This document shows, piece after piece, positions 35,601-47,287 of a stretch of DNA of 64,000 nucleotides. Below the pieces are notes generated by a model. That model did not search any database. It was not told the origin of the DNA and was given only the letters and a program-made list of their open reading frames with translations. Each line of letters begins with the position of its first letter. Position 1 is the first letter of the stretch. A program made the position numbers and the translations under genes. This DNA comes from Acanthamoeba sp. SK_2022b (lineage: Eukaryota > Discosea > Longamoebia > Acanthamoebidae): NCBI GenBank assembly GCA_027943245.1, contig JANDJZ010000022.1:1-64000 (forward strand). The letters run 5' to 3'.

Positions 35601-37474
35601 CCTCTGCGACCTGTGTTTGGGGGGGGGGGCAGTCAGCGAGCGAACCGATAGCCAGTCAGTCCGCAGTGTGTGCTGTGCGTGCCTGATTTCCTTGAGAAGC
35701 CCGAAGCCGTCGAGGAACGGCATCATCACGTCGGTCAACACCATGTCGAACTCCTTGCTCGACTCCAAAATGCTCAGCGCCTCGAGACCTGCGTCGGCGA
35801 TCGGCGATCGCCCAGAAGGCAAGAGCTGTCAGCCACACCGCTCGCACACGCAAAGGGAGAGAGAGAGAGAGGCACTGAGCCTTGGACCGTACCGTGCGAG
35901 GCGCATATGACCTGGTACTTGGGGCAGAGCAGCCGCGCGACATAGTCGCGCATGTCCAAGTTGTCGTCCACCAACAGTATTCGCGGCTTGTTCTCCCTGT
36001 CCCGCTGCATTTACGCCACGAAATCGATGGACACGAAGTTGAGTCGACAACAACGCATGGAGGGGAGGGAGTGGGGGAGGGTCGAGGCGGAGAGTGTACC
36101 CAGCGGGCCCTCCGTCGACGTGACCGCTTCGGCTTGGCCAGGCTGAAGGACGAGGCCGTGCGGGACCGCGGCGACGGTGGCTGTTCGCCCAGACTAGCCG
36201 ACGAGTTCGGCGAAGACGACGAAGGCGGCGACGAGGGCTCCGACGAGTCGGAGGACTGCGTCGACGACGAAGAGGGTGACTTGGGGAGCGAGTTGTCGGC
36301 GGGGAGCCACCACGACGCCGACTTGGAGTATTTGCGAGCGTCGGTTCGCGTGTCGATTTCCTGAGCGTCGACGATGGACTTGGAGGGCGTCGGCGCGCGC
36401 GCAGCCGCCGGAAGCACTCGCGGGGGTCGCAGCGGGTTCGCGATGCGCTTGATCTGATTGGTCGGAAGGTGGTCCAAGCCGAAGGGGAGGTACACTCGGA
36501 ATGTCGAGCCTACTTATCACCACCGAGTTAATTGCCAAAAATATCAATTATAATTTTATATTATAATTTCGTTCATAATAATTTTTTGCAGGATTACCTC
36601 GACCAACCTGGCTGGTGACCTGGATGGTCCCGCCGTGCAGGCGGATCAGTTCGAAGGCCAGGGCGAGTCCTGTGGCGGTGCACCGATCGAAGACGGAGTG
36701 AGCAGCAGCGTTTTCTGTAACGGGAGAAGGAGAGGGCCTACTCACCGATGCCAGTGCCCTCTTGCGATCGGCCGCCGGGCGTCTCCACGCGATGGAATCG
36801 GTTGCCGAGCAGCGGCAAGTCCTCCTGGGGAATGCCGATGCCTGTATCCGTCACCACCAACTCCGCCATCTTCTTTTCAATGGTCCCCACTGAAGGCAAG
36901 AACAACAACAACAAGAGTAAGTCATGACAGGCTTATTTTTTGTTTTTTTAACTTGGTGTTTTTTCCTCCTTTTTTTTCCTATTTTTGGTTTGATTTGATT
37001 TTGCAGCGGCGAGGTGTACCGTAGACGGACTTGACGCTGACGTAGATGCGCCCGTGCGACGTGAACTTTAGCGCGTTGGACATCAGGTTGAGGACGATCT
37101 TCTCCCACATGTCCTTGTCCACGTAGACCGGCTCCTCGAGCTCCTCATCACACTCGACGACCCAACCCAGTCCAGCTCTGAGAATTTTGTTTGTGGAGAG
37201 AGGTGAGGCCACATATCGCCTCTGGGTTGGTGTCGTGACTGGTTTGGGGGACTGCGTTACCGTTCGGCGGCGGAGCGGAAGATGGCAACGAGGCCCTGCG
37301 TGAGGTCGGCCAAGTCGACGGGCTCGAAGCAGGCATGCGCGTGGCCGGCCTCGAGGCGCGAGAAGTCGAGCAGCGAGTTGACCAGCTTGTAGAGTCGCAG
37401 CGCATTACGGTGTATGAGCGTCAGCTGCTCCTTCTCCCCCGCCAGACTGGCGTTTTCGATCAAGTCCTGTCACT

Positions 37475-37508
<34 letters not shown>

Positions 37509-40376
37509 AGCGTGAGTGCAGCTGCGAGTGTGACGGGGCAGGGTTGGCGTGGTGAGCTACCTCGAGAGGGCCGAGCAGGAGCGTGAGCGGCGTGCGGAAC
37601 TCGTGCGAGATGCTCGAGAAGAACACCGTCTTGGCCCGCGCGAGTTCGGCCAGCGCCTCCTTTCGTCGTAGCTCCTCTTCCCGGGCGAGCGCGTAGATGA
37701 GGATTGTGGACACGTTGGACGTGAACAGATGTAGAAACAGCCTGTCGCGGGGCCACGGCGGGCATGCCCATGGCAGAGCCACGTAAGATCTCAGGCGCTC
37801 GGGGCGGGGGAGAGGGAGGGGGGACAGTGCACGGGCGGTACCGGTAGTTGTCGTCGATGCCGTGACGAGGATTGACGCCCGTCACCAGGATGCCAAACAC
37901 CTTGTCGCTGCCGCTGTAGGACACCATGGGCGACACCATGCACGTTCTGCTATGCATAACGAGAGAAAGAGAGCGACCCGCCTCAGTACAACCGCGGGAC
38001 AGGCAGGCTCACGGGGCGAGCGAGAGGGGGAGGGCGCGAATCACCTGATGCGATCGGCTTCGGTCTCGCCCCACGCGCTTTGCGGCACTTGGAGGTCGAA
38101 CTGGGCCAGGTCGATGAGCTGCGGCTGCTTCTTGGCGAGGACCTCCCGGAAGACGGCACACCAAATGCCGCCCTGCTCCTCGTCCTCCTCCGAACCGTCG
38201 CTCGGGCTGAGGCCCTCGTCGCTTCGGCTGGCATCGCTCTTGCCGCTGTCATCGCTCTTGCCGTGGTCGCTGCTGTCTCTGCACGTGACACGTCAGCAAA
38301 TGGTCGAAAATAAACGAAAAAAAAATAAAAATATAAAAATATTTATATAATAAAAAGAAGGAGCGGCGCCGTACGATCGCGTCATGAGCCGCGGGATGGT
38401 GACGAGCGTCGGGCACAACAGGGAGCCCTTCTCCAGACCGATCGTGTCGGTGAGGAGGGCCCGTCTGCCTCGCTCGTCCATCATGTAAATGCTGGTAAAC
38501 GAAATATCGAACCTGTATCGACGCGCACATACAACGCCGAACGTGAGAACTCTTGGCCGTTACGCGAGCGCAAGGCCGTGAGTGCGCAAGTGGATTGGGG
38601 GGGAGAGATCACAGTCACAACGAAAAACGCACACATACTTGGCAGTGTTTGCCACGACCTCCCTAACGAGCTCCACGCCTTCCTTGATCGTGGTGGCCGC
38701 CTCGCCTCGAACGGAGAGATCGCAGATCGTTCTGTCGGCCACAGGAACGGGACACACAGCACGCTCACTGTGAGAAGCCGTGATGGCGGGGAGGCGGGGA
38801 GCGAGCGAGGGCGCACTTGGTCTGCCGCTCCGTGATGACCCGAGTCGTGGTCTCGGTGACGGCGGCGAAGAGGCCGTGCACGCTGCCGTCGTCCGACACC
38901 AGCGGGGCGTACGAGTAGGAGAAGTAGCACTCCTCCATGTACCCGTTCCGGTTGAGCGGCAGCAGGACGTGGTCGGTGAAGTATGGCTTCTTGGTCTGTT
39001 CGACGTAGCTCATCAGCGCTTCCTGCTCGGGGCCGACGCTGGGCCAACACTCCCCATAGCCCTTGCCTGGATTTGGAGAGGCGTGAGTCGTCACCGCACG
39101 AGGGTGTGAGCAGTAGGGAGAGAGAGAGAGAGAGAGAGGCCAGGCACACCCAGGTATTCGGGGTGATTGTGGCCCATGATGAGCCGATAGGCGTCGTTGT
39201 AGAGCATCAACCGCTGGGGACCCCAGAGTATGACCTGCCGCGCAGTGACATGGTGGAGGCATGAGTCAGTCATTCAACCGTTGGGTGGGGGGGGGGGGCA
39301 AGGAGGGAGAGAGTAGCTGTACAAATGGGAAGCTGGAAGTGAGACAGAGATCGAGCGCGGTCTTGAGCGTTTGCGGCCACTCGGCCTGCGGACCCAGCGG
39401 CGTGTTGGTCCAATCCCTCTCCCTGCGCACGAACCCAAGTCAGACGTGACGCCCCAGGGCGAGCCACCTCACAGCTCACTTCTCCCCCGCCCGCCCGCCC
39501 AGCCAGTCCGGAGGCGCGCGTGCCTGATGAGTTGGCACAGCTCGCTGGTGCCCCGTAGCCAACTCTCGCCCAAGACGAGCCGCGTCGGCTCCGTCGTGAG
39601 ATTGAGCTCTGCCGCTCCGCTCTTCTGCGTCTGGTGGAAGTCACAAATAAGGACGGCCGTGAGCAAGTGGGGAGGGCGCTATGTGGGAGGGAAGCAGGGA
39701 GAAGGGGGGGGGGAGAGTTCGTACCATCGCCTGCTGGGCTGACTGGTGCTCGCCCGAACGTTGTGTAACGGCTTCTGTCGAGGGCGAACGGGTGAAGGGC
39801 CACACGGAGTCGTCCGAGGGCGTGCGCGACATGTGCTTGGGCTCGGGCTTGGGCTCGCTGGCATCCCGCACACCCGTGTCACCTGAGGGGTTGTCGCTGC
39901 GGCCGCCGTCGGCCGCGTCATCCGGCTCATCGTCGGAGGCTTCGTCAAGTCGGCAAATGCGGAGGGCCTCGCGCAGGCAGGCCAGCGCGAGGCCCTGCAC
40001 TCGCTGCGTCGGGTGGTGCAGCATGCGCGGGTCCACCAGCGCTTGAATTACGTCGTCGAGCGCTGCCACATCGTCCAGGTCGCTCGCGCACACAGGAGTC
40101 ACGACGGTATTGAGCGTCTCGTGTACTCGCTAAGTGGCGTAATAAGAACAAGAACCGATCAATTCAATCATCTTTACCGTTGCGGATCTATTTACGATAG
40201 CGGAAACAAAAGCTAAAATATAAATTGCAAGCGGTTGATTTATTGGCCTAGAATGGTACCTTGAGATGGAGTGCAAGTAGGTCGTCTTCTACAAGGTCGT
40301 CCCTCATCATGATCTGCAGGCCCTCTCCAAGATTTTTGCGCAGTTGGAGCATGCTGCTTCCTTCTTGCTCCGTCAT
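32032..40376 (-). CDS. Double hybrid histidine kinase (PAS-GAF-HK-REC-PAS-GAF-HK-REC)
   Basis: Long multi-exon gene of very roughly 2,000 residues from ATG 40376 ([20 protein letters not shown]) to TAA 32032-32034 (...QLFRPPTNG). Checked exons are 40376-40260, 40129-39725, 39630-39524, 39422-39323, 39234-39150, 39066-38817, 38731-38639, 38512-38375 and 38278-38045, all in phase. Domains: PAS ([10 protein letters not shown]...[28 protein letters not shown]), GAF, HisKA-1 ([14 protein letters not shown]), HATPase-1 ([26 protein letters not shown]), REC-1 ([20 protein letters not shown]), PAS ([15 protein letters not shown]), GAF, HisKA-2 ([14 protein letters not shown]), HATPase-2 ([26 protein letters not shown]) and REC-2 ([21 protein letters not shown]). 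All catalytic boxes are intact. No transmembrane segment was seen, so it is a soluble sensor feeding a phosphorelay. One intron (acceptor before 39422) uses a GC donor at 39522-39523. Confidence 0.92.
32652..32691. repeat. (AC)n microsatellite in a histidine kinase intron
   Basis: About 20 AC units; (GT)n on the sense strand. Confidence 0.95.
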
Positions 40377-40773
40377 CTTGTCATGGCCGCCTCGATCAGA
40401 TCGAGTTGAAACAGTTAACATGCCTGTGGCATGCTCTCTTTTTTGCACGACGCGAGTTGTGGCCACCTGCAGTGCTGGTTGCGTTACAACCCGAGGGCTA
40501 GGCAGAGCTCAATTTCCCAGTGGGTGAAGTTCGTAGCGAACTCACGTGTTGCGTTACACCTGTGGTCCAGCAATCTGTGCCCTCTCCCTCTAATTCTCGC
40601 TCGCCGGCGAAGGCACGGACGAGGAGTGATGGTGATTCTGTGGGCAATCACAAGAATGGACTAGGAGTGAGGGCTCAAGCCGGAAGCGGTATCAACCAAG
40701 ATCTGTTTCGTTACGGAGAAGGGAAAGGCAAGAAGACGCGTCGGGGGAGGAGAGTGGTCGCGGAGTGCCTGGG
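40377..40773. promoter_or_regulatory. Upstream region of the double histidine kinase
   Basis: 397 bp between the kinase ATG and the stop codon of the CBS gene (both minus strand). No exon was recognised; it should contain the kinase promoter. Confidence 0.35.
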
Positions 40774-42474
40774 CTAGACCAGGCGGGCGACGATGTCGGT
40801 TATGCTCACAACCCACCACGGATGGCGCTGGGAGTCGACAACAAACACCCGATGCACGCTCTCCCTGCGGAATTGTGCGGTGTTGCCTTTCCCGTTTCAG
40901 CGCTGTGCACACCGGGATTTAGGAAGGCACGTCGATACCTTGTCATCAGCTCGGCCACCTTGCCCACAGTGGTCTCCGGCGAGCAGCATACGGGGGGCCT
41001 GTGCGCTTGCTGAATCGACCGTATAGGTTATCGCTGAGCCTTGCCGGAAGCCAATCATACACGCACGTACAGTTTTGACCACGTCGCGCACAAACTCCAG
41101 GACCGTCTTGTTGAAGCTCTGGAACGACTCCACAGTAATCCCCTGCAGCCATACCGAAGCGATCAGCCATCTCCAGTCCTTTCGTTTGAGGGAGCAGGAT
41201 CACTCCGCGCACCCGAAGATCCGAGGCCGAAAAGCAGCCGCACAGGGACCAGTTGTCGTCCACGATGGCGATGCCGCTCACCCTGCCCGGCCCCTTTTCG
41301 TTGAGAAATTGGTGGCGGACAGAGAAGGGAACGGACGGACCTGTTGTCGTGCAGCAATCGCAGGGCATCGGTGACCGAGGTCTTGGAGTGCACGGTGACG
41401 CACGGCTGCAGCAGTCCCAGTTCCTTGATCTTTCCTTTCGACTGCGCGCCATGGTGGCCTTGCCGCGTTAAAAGGATGGCGCGCCTACACGGAAGAGCCC
41501 GTACCAAGCTTGGATACAGCGCGGAGTGGCGCGCAAAGAATGTGATCAGGTCCGTCTGTGTTAGCACGTCGGCAACTCGATCTTCGTCGTCCAGCACAGC
41601 CACCCTAGACGTCAAGGCCAGGTCAGACAACGTGAGACCCTGCTCCGGAGGACGACGGCAGGCTGCGAATTGGGGAGGGAGCAACCTGTGCGGGGCCGTG
41701 CGGGGCAGAGGCGCGCGCAGAGCAAGCACCACCGCGGTGATGGAGTCTCGCTGGCGCACGATGATGGGGTTGTCCGTGGCGAAGCCTACCAAACAACGCG
41801 CCACGGGGAGTGAGGGACGCGCTCCGCACTAGCGATCGAAGTCGGCAGGGTGCAACGCACTAGCTACTTCGGACATGGAAGTCCTGAAGAACTCCTTGGC
41901 GTCCTCCGTCGCCGAGTCGCCCAGCCACACCAATCCGAGCTTCAGCTGCGCGTGGCCAAGGCCCACAAACCGCTCGTTAGTGATGCCAATCGTTGCGTCA
42001 ACATCAGGCGATAAGCGGCGTACTCGCATATGCCAGAGAAGGTAGGCCAGGATGTCCAACACGTCCACAAAACCATCAAACGTGTCTCTGAACAACCAAG
42101 GAAAGGAAAGAGGGGGGGGGTGGCATGAGCAAGGAGCCTGCGGTGGGCCAAGCGAATGAGGCGCACGCGTACAAGTCGACCTTTCTGCCTCGGTGGCATC
42201 CGCTCTTGTCCACCACGGGCACAGAGAGAATGTTGTTGTCCTTCAACAGCTGAGGGTATCAAGTGTAAAGGTTGCAAAGTGTAAGCTTTTCGCGGCATGT
42301 GAGTAGAGCGATGTGGCCACCTACCCTCAGCGTTTCCTCAATCGTGGCGTTCCTGTCCACGAGTATGGGAAAGCCACGCAAAGCCTGTCGGGGCTTGGCT
42401 GCGAGCAGGGCCTTCACCTTGGTGGCCTGCACCAGCTCCAACCAGTCGCGATCGTCTATCTCGTGTTTGGCCAT
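40774..42474 (-). CDS. Four-CBS-domain protein (SNF4/AMPK-gamma-like fold)
   Basis: Multi-exon gene from ATG 42474 (MAKHEIDDRDWLELVQATKV) to TAG 40774-40776. Successive CBS motifs are visible: RGFPILVDRNATIEETLR with a following VPVVDKSGCHRGRKVDL; FDGFVDVLDILAYLLW...; TDNPIIVRQRDSITAV with VAVLDDEDRVADVLTQTDLI; QPCVTVHSKTSVTDALRLL with GIAIVDDNWSLCGCFSASDL; and a last one ending VHRVFVVDSQRHPWWVVSITDIV. Paired CBS domains bind adenine nucleotides and sense energy state. The arrangement recalls AMPK gamma or plant PV42-type proteins, but no specific partner can be assigned. It is head to head with the mS23-like gene, 309 bp apart. Confidence 0.85.
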
Positions 42475-42783
42475 TTACCTATCTTGCTCGGCGAGGAAGT
42501 ACGCAAGGTGAGCGCCTCGCTGGCAAGCTAGGGCCTGTGTTTGTTAAAAAAAGAGTACCGGAGTGCGCGAGAACGAACGAAGCTTTGTCATCATGATTGC
42601 GCTGATGGCTGCACTGTGGTGCGTCTCGCTTCGACAAACTGGTGGGTGCTGGCGAGAGAGGCACCGACTAGTCGTCGGCAACTGCGGAGAGCGAAAAGAA
42701 ATCATATGAGAAACATAATTTCATTATTTTGTTGTCGACACGCTTGACGGCACCATTTACAGATCTTCCATCGCTACAGCAAA
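42475..42783. promoter_or_regulatory. Divergent promoter region, CBS protein / mS23-like
   Basis: 309 bp between two divergent ATGs. An AT-rich patch (about 42700-42735) lies near the mS23-like start. No defined element was recognised. Confidence 0.35.
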
Positions 42784-45273
42784 ATGGTGCACGCCGGCAA
42801 GGGCGGTGGACGCATCTTCGTCAGTACGTGAACCTATCTTAACAAGAAGCACCATATTTTGTCTGCAGCATTTCTAGTCATATCGGAGAAATGGTGGGGG
42901 GGAGAGCAGATTGGTTCTCCTTCTTCCACCATTTCAACAGTGATTTTTCACTCTTGTGTCCGCAAAGTGTGGCTTTGTTCTACGCCGACTGAGCGCGGCA
43001 GTTACTTTTTCTTAGAATTAACCACCCATCTCTCCCATCAGATGCGGCAAGAATTAATGGCCGCAAGTCCAGCTTCTCGCTCCTCGAGTACATTCAATCC
43101 GAGGCACGTTCCTCGCCTCTCCATCCTCTCTGTCCTCTCGCTGCCTTGCCTGACTTGCGCCGGGCCGGGTGACGCTGTCAGGTGCGGGCCGGGGAGTCTC
43201 CCGTGCCGCCGTGGATGCCGGCCGTTCTCATCAGCCCGCCTGTGACGATCCCCAACGTCCCTCACCCTGGTGCCTACCTTTGACGGCCGTCGTGCCCGCT
43301 CTGCTCGTCCAGTGCTGTGTCGTTTGGGCTCGGCTCGAATCTCGTCGAGCTCACGCAGAAGCAATGCTAACTCGTCTCGTTTTCATGGGTGGGGCTGACA
43401 GGCGAGCTGAGGTATCCGGAGGACAAGCTCCGCAAGGTGTGGTTCGAACGCCATCCCGAGGCCAAGAAGATCAAGCTCAAGACGATCTACGTGGGCGAGC
43501 ACAGGTTTGTCTCGGAGCCCTGCGGTCTTTGTTTTTGTGCGGTGCGTTCTCCGTCGGCTGTGGTGCTCACACTCGCCGCTCCAATCGCAGATATTGGCAG
43601 CACCCGGCCACCTCGTTCGTGCACCGACAGAGCAAGCTCATCAAGAAGGGCTATTCTGAGGAGGAAGCCTACAAGATCGTCGACGACGAGGATCAGAAGG
43701 GTAACGGGCAACTTCACGCCCCTGATCATTATTCATTTGTCTCCTCGTCCTGACTTGGGCTCGCTGTTTTGCAGAGGCGCGCCACCGAGAGCTGGAGCGG
43801 CTGATGGCGATCGAGCAGGCCAAGGAGCTCGGCTTTGAGGACCTCGAGACTGCGCGGGACCTCCTTGCTCCTCGCGATCTCAACCAAACCAGAGAGTGCG
43901 TAACTGTCTTTCATTATTTATCGTTTTTTTCATTTTTATTTTATTTATTTTAAAAAAAAGAAGAAATGATTTTATAATTCTTGTTTGCTCCCCGAATCGT
44001 TGACCGGCATGCTTCTTCTTTCTTTTGCAGACGCATGCTGGAGGAGTTGATCGAGGTGCTCAAGCTCAAGGGCATTCCCAACCTGGTGCCCGAGCTGCTG
44101 CCCAAGGGAATGACCTGGCGAGACGTCCTTTCGTTCGTCCAGAAGAACCCTCGTACGTTTACCACGCACACGGTTCTCGCGACACTTCCTGCAGCTGACT
44201 GACAAACCGTCATGGCCTTTTTGTTGCAGAGCACGCCCACTACTTCAGCCTGGACTTCATGGCCACTCACGCCATTGTGACCAACGTACGTGCTCTAGCC
44301 CTCCTCCTCGATGACCCATTGGCAATCACCTCTTATAATGGTCTCTTAATAATTTATATATATTTATATTTATTTTATGAAATCGTATTCTTTGCTGACA
44401 CGGCACACAGAACCCTGAAATTGCCGATGCCTACACCTGGATCTACGGCGGCCAGGCGGTCCGTCCCCCCCCCTATTTCCCCCAGTTGGTGGTGGAGGCG
44501 TGCTGTGGCCCATGCGGAGGGCAAAAACGATCCCGAGAAGTCATCGGCGCTCACACACCGTTGGCTGCTCTCCCCATCCCCTGCCGATCGCGTTGCGTGA
44601 CGACACGGACAGCTTCTCGACGACGACGAAGTGCCGCCCGATGCGCAGGAGGAGATCTCCGCGATCCTGGAAGATGAGGAGTACGAGCTGGACGAGAACC
44701 CGGGGGCGGTCACCAGCCCATCAGAGGTGAGGGAAGTGGTACGCACAGCTCTGCCTTACGCAAGTCCAAGTCGGCGGTTATGATCTTTCTCGCTGTCACA
44801 CTCACAAGACGACGCGTGACCGCCGCCAGGAGGAGCATACCGAGCTCATAGCCCCGAGCCTCGGCGGTATGCTCCTGGACGAAGAGGACACCATCTTCGA
44901 AGATGACGACGAGGAGAACGAGGAGGACGAAGAAGCTGCCGCCAGCGGCCCTTCAGAGGACGAGGAGGCTATCGCCGAGGCGAAGAGGGACGGCGAACGG
45001 TGCGTTGTGACTACTTTTTCCCTTGTTTTTCTTTTCTTTTTTTTCCCTCGCGCTCACGGCCGTTGGTGGCGTCTGCACAGGTTCAAGACGATCCTGAAGA
45101 GGATCGAGAAGGTCTACCACCCCCAGCAGTTCCCTGCCGCCGCCGACGCCCCGTGGGCCGGCCTCGTCGACCTGCTGGCCCTCCGCCCCAAGGCTCCCAA
45201 TGCCAAGCTGGCCCGGGAGGGCCAGATCCAGAAGGCGAACAAGACCAGAGGAAAGGAAGTCGAGATTCAGTAG
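42784..45273 (+). CDS. Mitochondrial ribosomal small-subunit mS23 (Rsm25)-like protein with acidic extension
   Basis: Multi-exon gene from ATG 42784 (MVHAGKGGGRIFVN) to TAG near 45271. The part ELRYPEDKLRKVWFERHPEA...YWQHPATSFVHRQSKLIKKGYSEEEAYKIVDDE...RHRELERLMAIEQAKELGF follows the fungal mS23/Rsm25 pattern: YPED..R..F...HPWE, SVVQRQ..L....MS...AYD..R.EFY, then a charged helix ending ..A...GA. Beyond this the chain continues with LKLKGIPNLVPELLPKGMTW, HAHYFSLDFMATHAIV, and a strongly acidic region (DEEDTIFEDDDEENEEDEE). It ends with FKTILKRIEKVYHPQQFPAAAD and a basic tail. mS23 family members are usually shorter, so the C-terminal half is an extension or a fused module. The assignment rests on pattern memory. 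Confidence 0.6.
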
Positions 45274-45985
45274 ACGCCTTAGGGAACAGGTCGAAAACGC
45301 AATAAACACAGGTATTGCAAATGCGTTGAAGTCAATAAGGAACATGCTGGGCGTGGCAGGTTAAAAGTCGCCCATCTGCTGTTGGCGGCTTGCACAGCAC
45401 CTGCGCCATGAATCCATAAATAACAGATTGGCTGCAGTGGGCTATCTCTGTGGAAGGAGTGCACTTGTGCGAGTATGGAGTGTAGGTGATGTGGCCTGTT
45501 TTCTCATTCCTATGAAATTGCTGAAGTTCAGACTCCCCTCTGTCTTGTTATACCCTCCACAGCATCCTGCCCTCCATATCACTGCTGAATATCTAAATCA
45601 AGGTGCATGCCACATCATCAAGCTGTTTAGCCAATCTCCTGTATCTCCAAGACAAGAGTTGAGAGCTGTTGTTACCTAGAACAGTGGTCAGAAAAAAACC
45701 AAAGTCTTTTTACCAACCCTTTTACCTCATTCACTCCTCTTCCATAGTTCACAGTTTATGTATGGTTTTTTCTGCATACTGTTCTGGGGCCTGAAGAGGA
45801 GCAGTAAAGTTGCCTCCTGCTCTCATGAACAATGAATGTATGACACTCTCAGATAAGTTAGAAGGAAAGAGCTGGGCAGATAAAATTGCTTGACAAAAAT
45901 TGCAAAAAATTGTTTCCTTGGCCTCTGTCGACGGAAAAGTAAACGGAAATTGGTTGTTTGTGTGGGCAGCCAGCAAACAGACCAG
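45274..45985. other. Intergenic region with poly(A) signal; no gene seen
   Basis: 712 bp, AT-richer than its flanks. AATAAA at 45301-45306 lies about 28 bp after the mS23-like stop. The remainder should include the PITHD1 promoter. Open frames here are short and motif-free. Confidence 0.45.
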
Positions 45986-47149
45986 ATGTGCGATCATCAC
46001 CACCACGCAGGCTGTGCGCACGAGCACACAGAGGAGCCCGAGAAGGAGCGGGGTGCCGAGTATTCTCTCTTCCAGTACGTAGCTTTATGCCACTTGGATC
46101 TGCTGGTGCACCTGCACATCGATTCATCGGTTGCTGTCTGCCCAGGTACATTGATACGAGCGGGCTGGCATGCCTCAATGAGCGAGGCAGCGGTACGGCG
46201 GTCAAGGTGTTCAAGCCCTGGGACCAACGTCTCGACAGGACTGCGGTACATCCGACTCACAGCTCTACACGCGACTGGCCTGTAACATACGGCCAGGACT
46301 GCGCTGAGCCAACAGCGGTTTGGGCCAATTGAACGTGAACTGATCGTCTGGCTGTGCACAGGTCGTGGAAAGCGACACGGACGAGCAGTTGATATTCCAC
46401 ATCCCGTACGGCCCATAGACACCCCTTGTCGCAGGTTGCCTCTTTGCTATGGCCACTTACGCTACCCCCCCCCTCGAAGGTTTACCGCGTCTATTAAGCT
46501 GAAGGCCATCAACATCATCGGCGGTGCTGAGGGCAGCAGCCCGGCGAAGCTCAAAGCGTGCGCGCAGCCTCACTCGTTACACGTTCCATTCGTGCATGCA
46601 AGCTCCAGACTGACGTGTGTACAGGTGGATCAATCGAGAGGACATCGACTTCTCGAGCGTGGACGACGTCGCTCCCACCCAAGAGTGGGAGCTCGCCGAG
46701 AACCCGCAGGGGGAGATCGAATACCCGACCAGGTATCGCCGGCGTTGTGTGCCTCGCACTGCGCGCGTGCTCTGCTGTCTGCTGTGCGCTCGCTCTTTGA
46801 CAGGAACGCGCTTCGCTCCGCAGGATCACCAAGTTCCAGAACGTGACGTCGCTCACGCTGTACATTCCCGACAACTTTGGTGCCGACCGAACGATCGTTT
46901 CCTACATCGGTTCGTTTCTCCTGCTTCTCTTCTTCCTCGGCCAGCTGGGCCTGCGTCTATGTCGAGTGTGAGCCCATGACTCGATGTCCCAGCTGCTGCG
47001 GCTAACGGGTCGTGCCCATTCCAGGGCTCAAGGGCGAGTTCAAAACGCTGAGCCGGAAGGCGGTCAACGTCACCTACGAATCCGCGGCGCAGCTCAAGGA
47101 CCACAAGGTGCCCGAGTCGGAGCAGATGGCGCGGCACATTGGCCAGTAG
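45986..47149 (+). CDS. PITHD1: PITH-domain protein (PITHD1 homologue)
   Basis: About seven exons from ATG 45986 to TAG 47147-47149. The N terminus MCDHHHHAGCAHEH with several histidines and two cysteines is typical of PITHD1. The PITH domain follows: YSLFQYIDTSGLACLNE, VKVFKPWDQRLD, VVESDTDEQLIFHIPF, SIKLKAINIIGG, INREDIDFSSVDD, EWELAENPQGEIEYPTR, ITKFQNVTSLTLYIPDNFG, IGLKGEFKTLSRKAVNVTYE. The PITH domain folds as a jelly roll. Links to the 26S proteasome and thioredoxin-like proteins are known for the family, while PITHD1's own role is less settled. It converges with a small unknown gene, with 138 bp between stops. Confidence 0.92.
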
Positions 47150-47287
47150 CCACGGCGAACAGCAAATGCGGAAACGATCACGGGACATTTGAAACACTTG
47201 CTGATGGAGTAGACTGCCTCGAGGTGGTTGGTAAAGGAATGTTTAATGGGAGTTGTGGCACTGCTCATAGATATCGAGCCCGGCGAA

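Noticed and set aside
37801..38050. Phytochrome (PHY) domain in the double histidine kinase
   Set aside because: A GAF is present before HK1, but I see no bilin-binding cysteine context and no PHY tongue motif.
43441..43457. GGTTCGA motif resembling a tRNA B box
   Set aside because: It lies within a coding exon of the mS23-like gene (WFERHPE) and has no matching cloverleaf around it.
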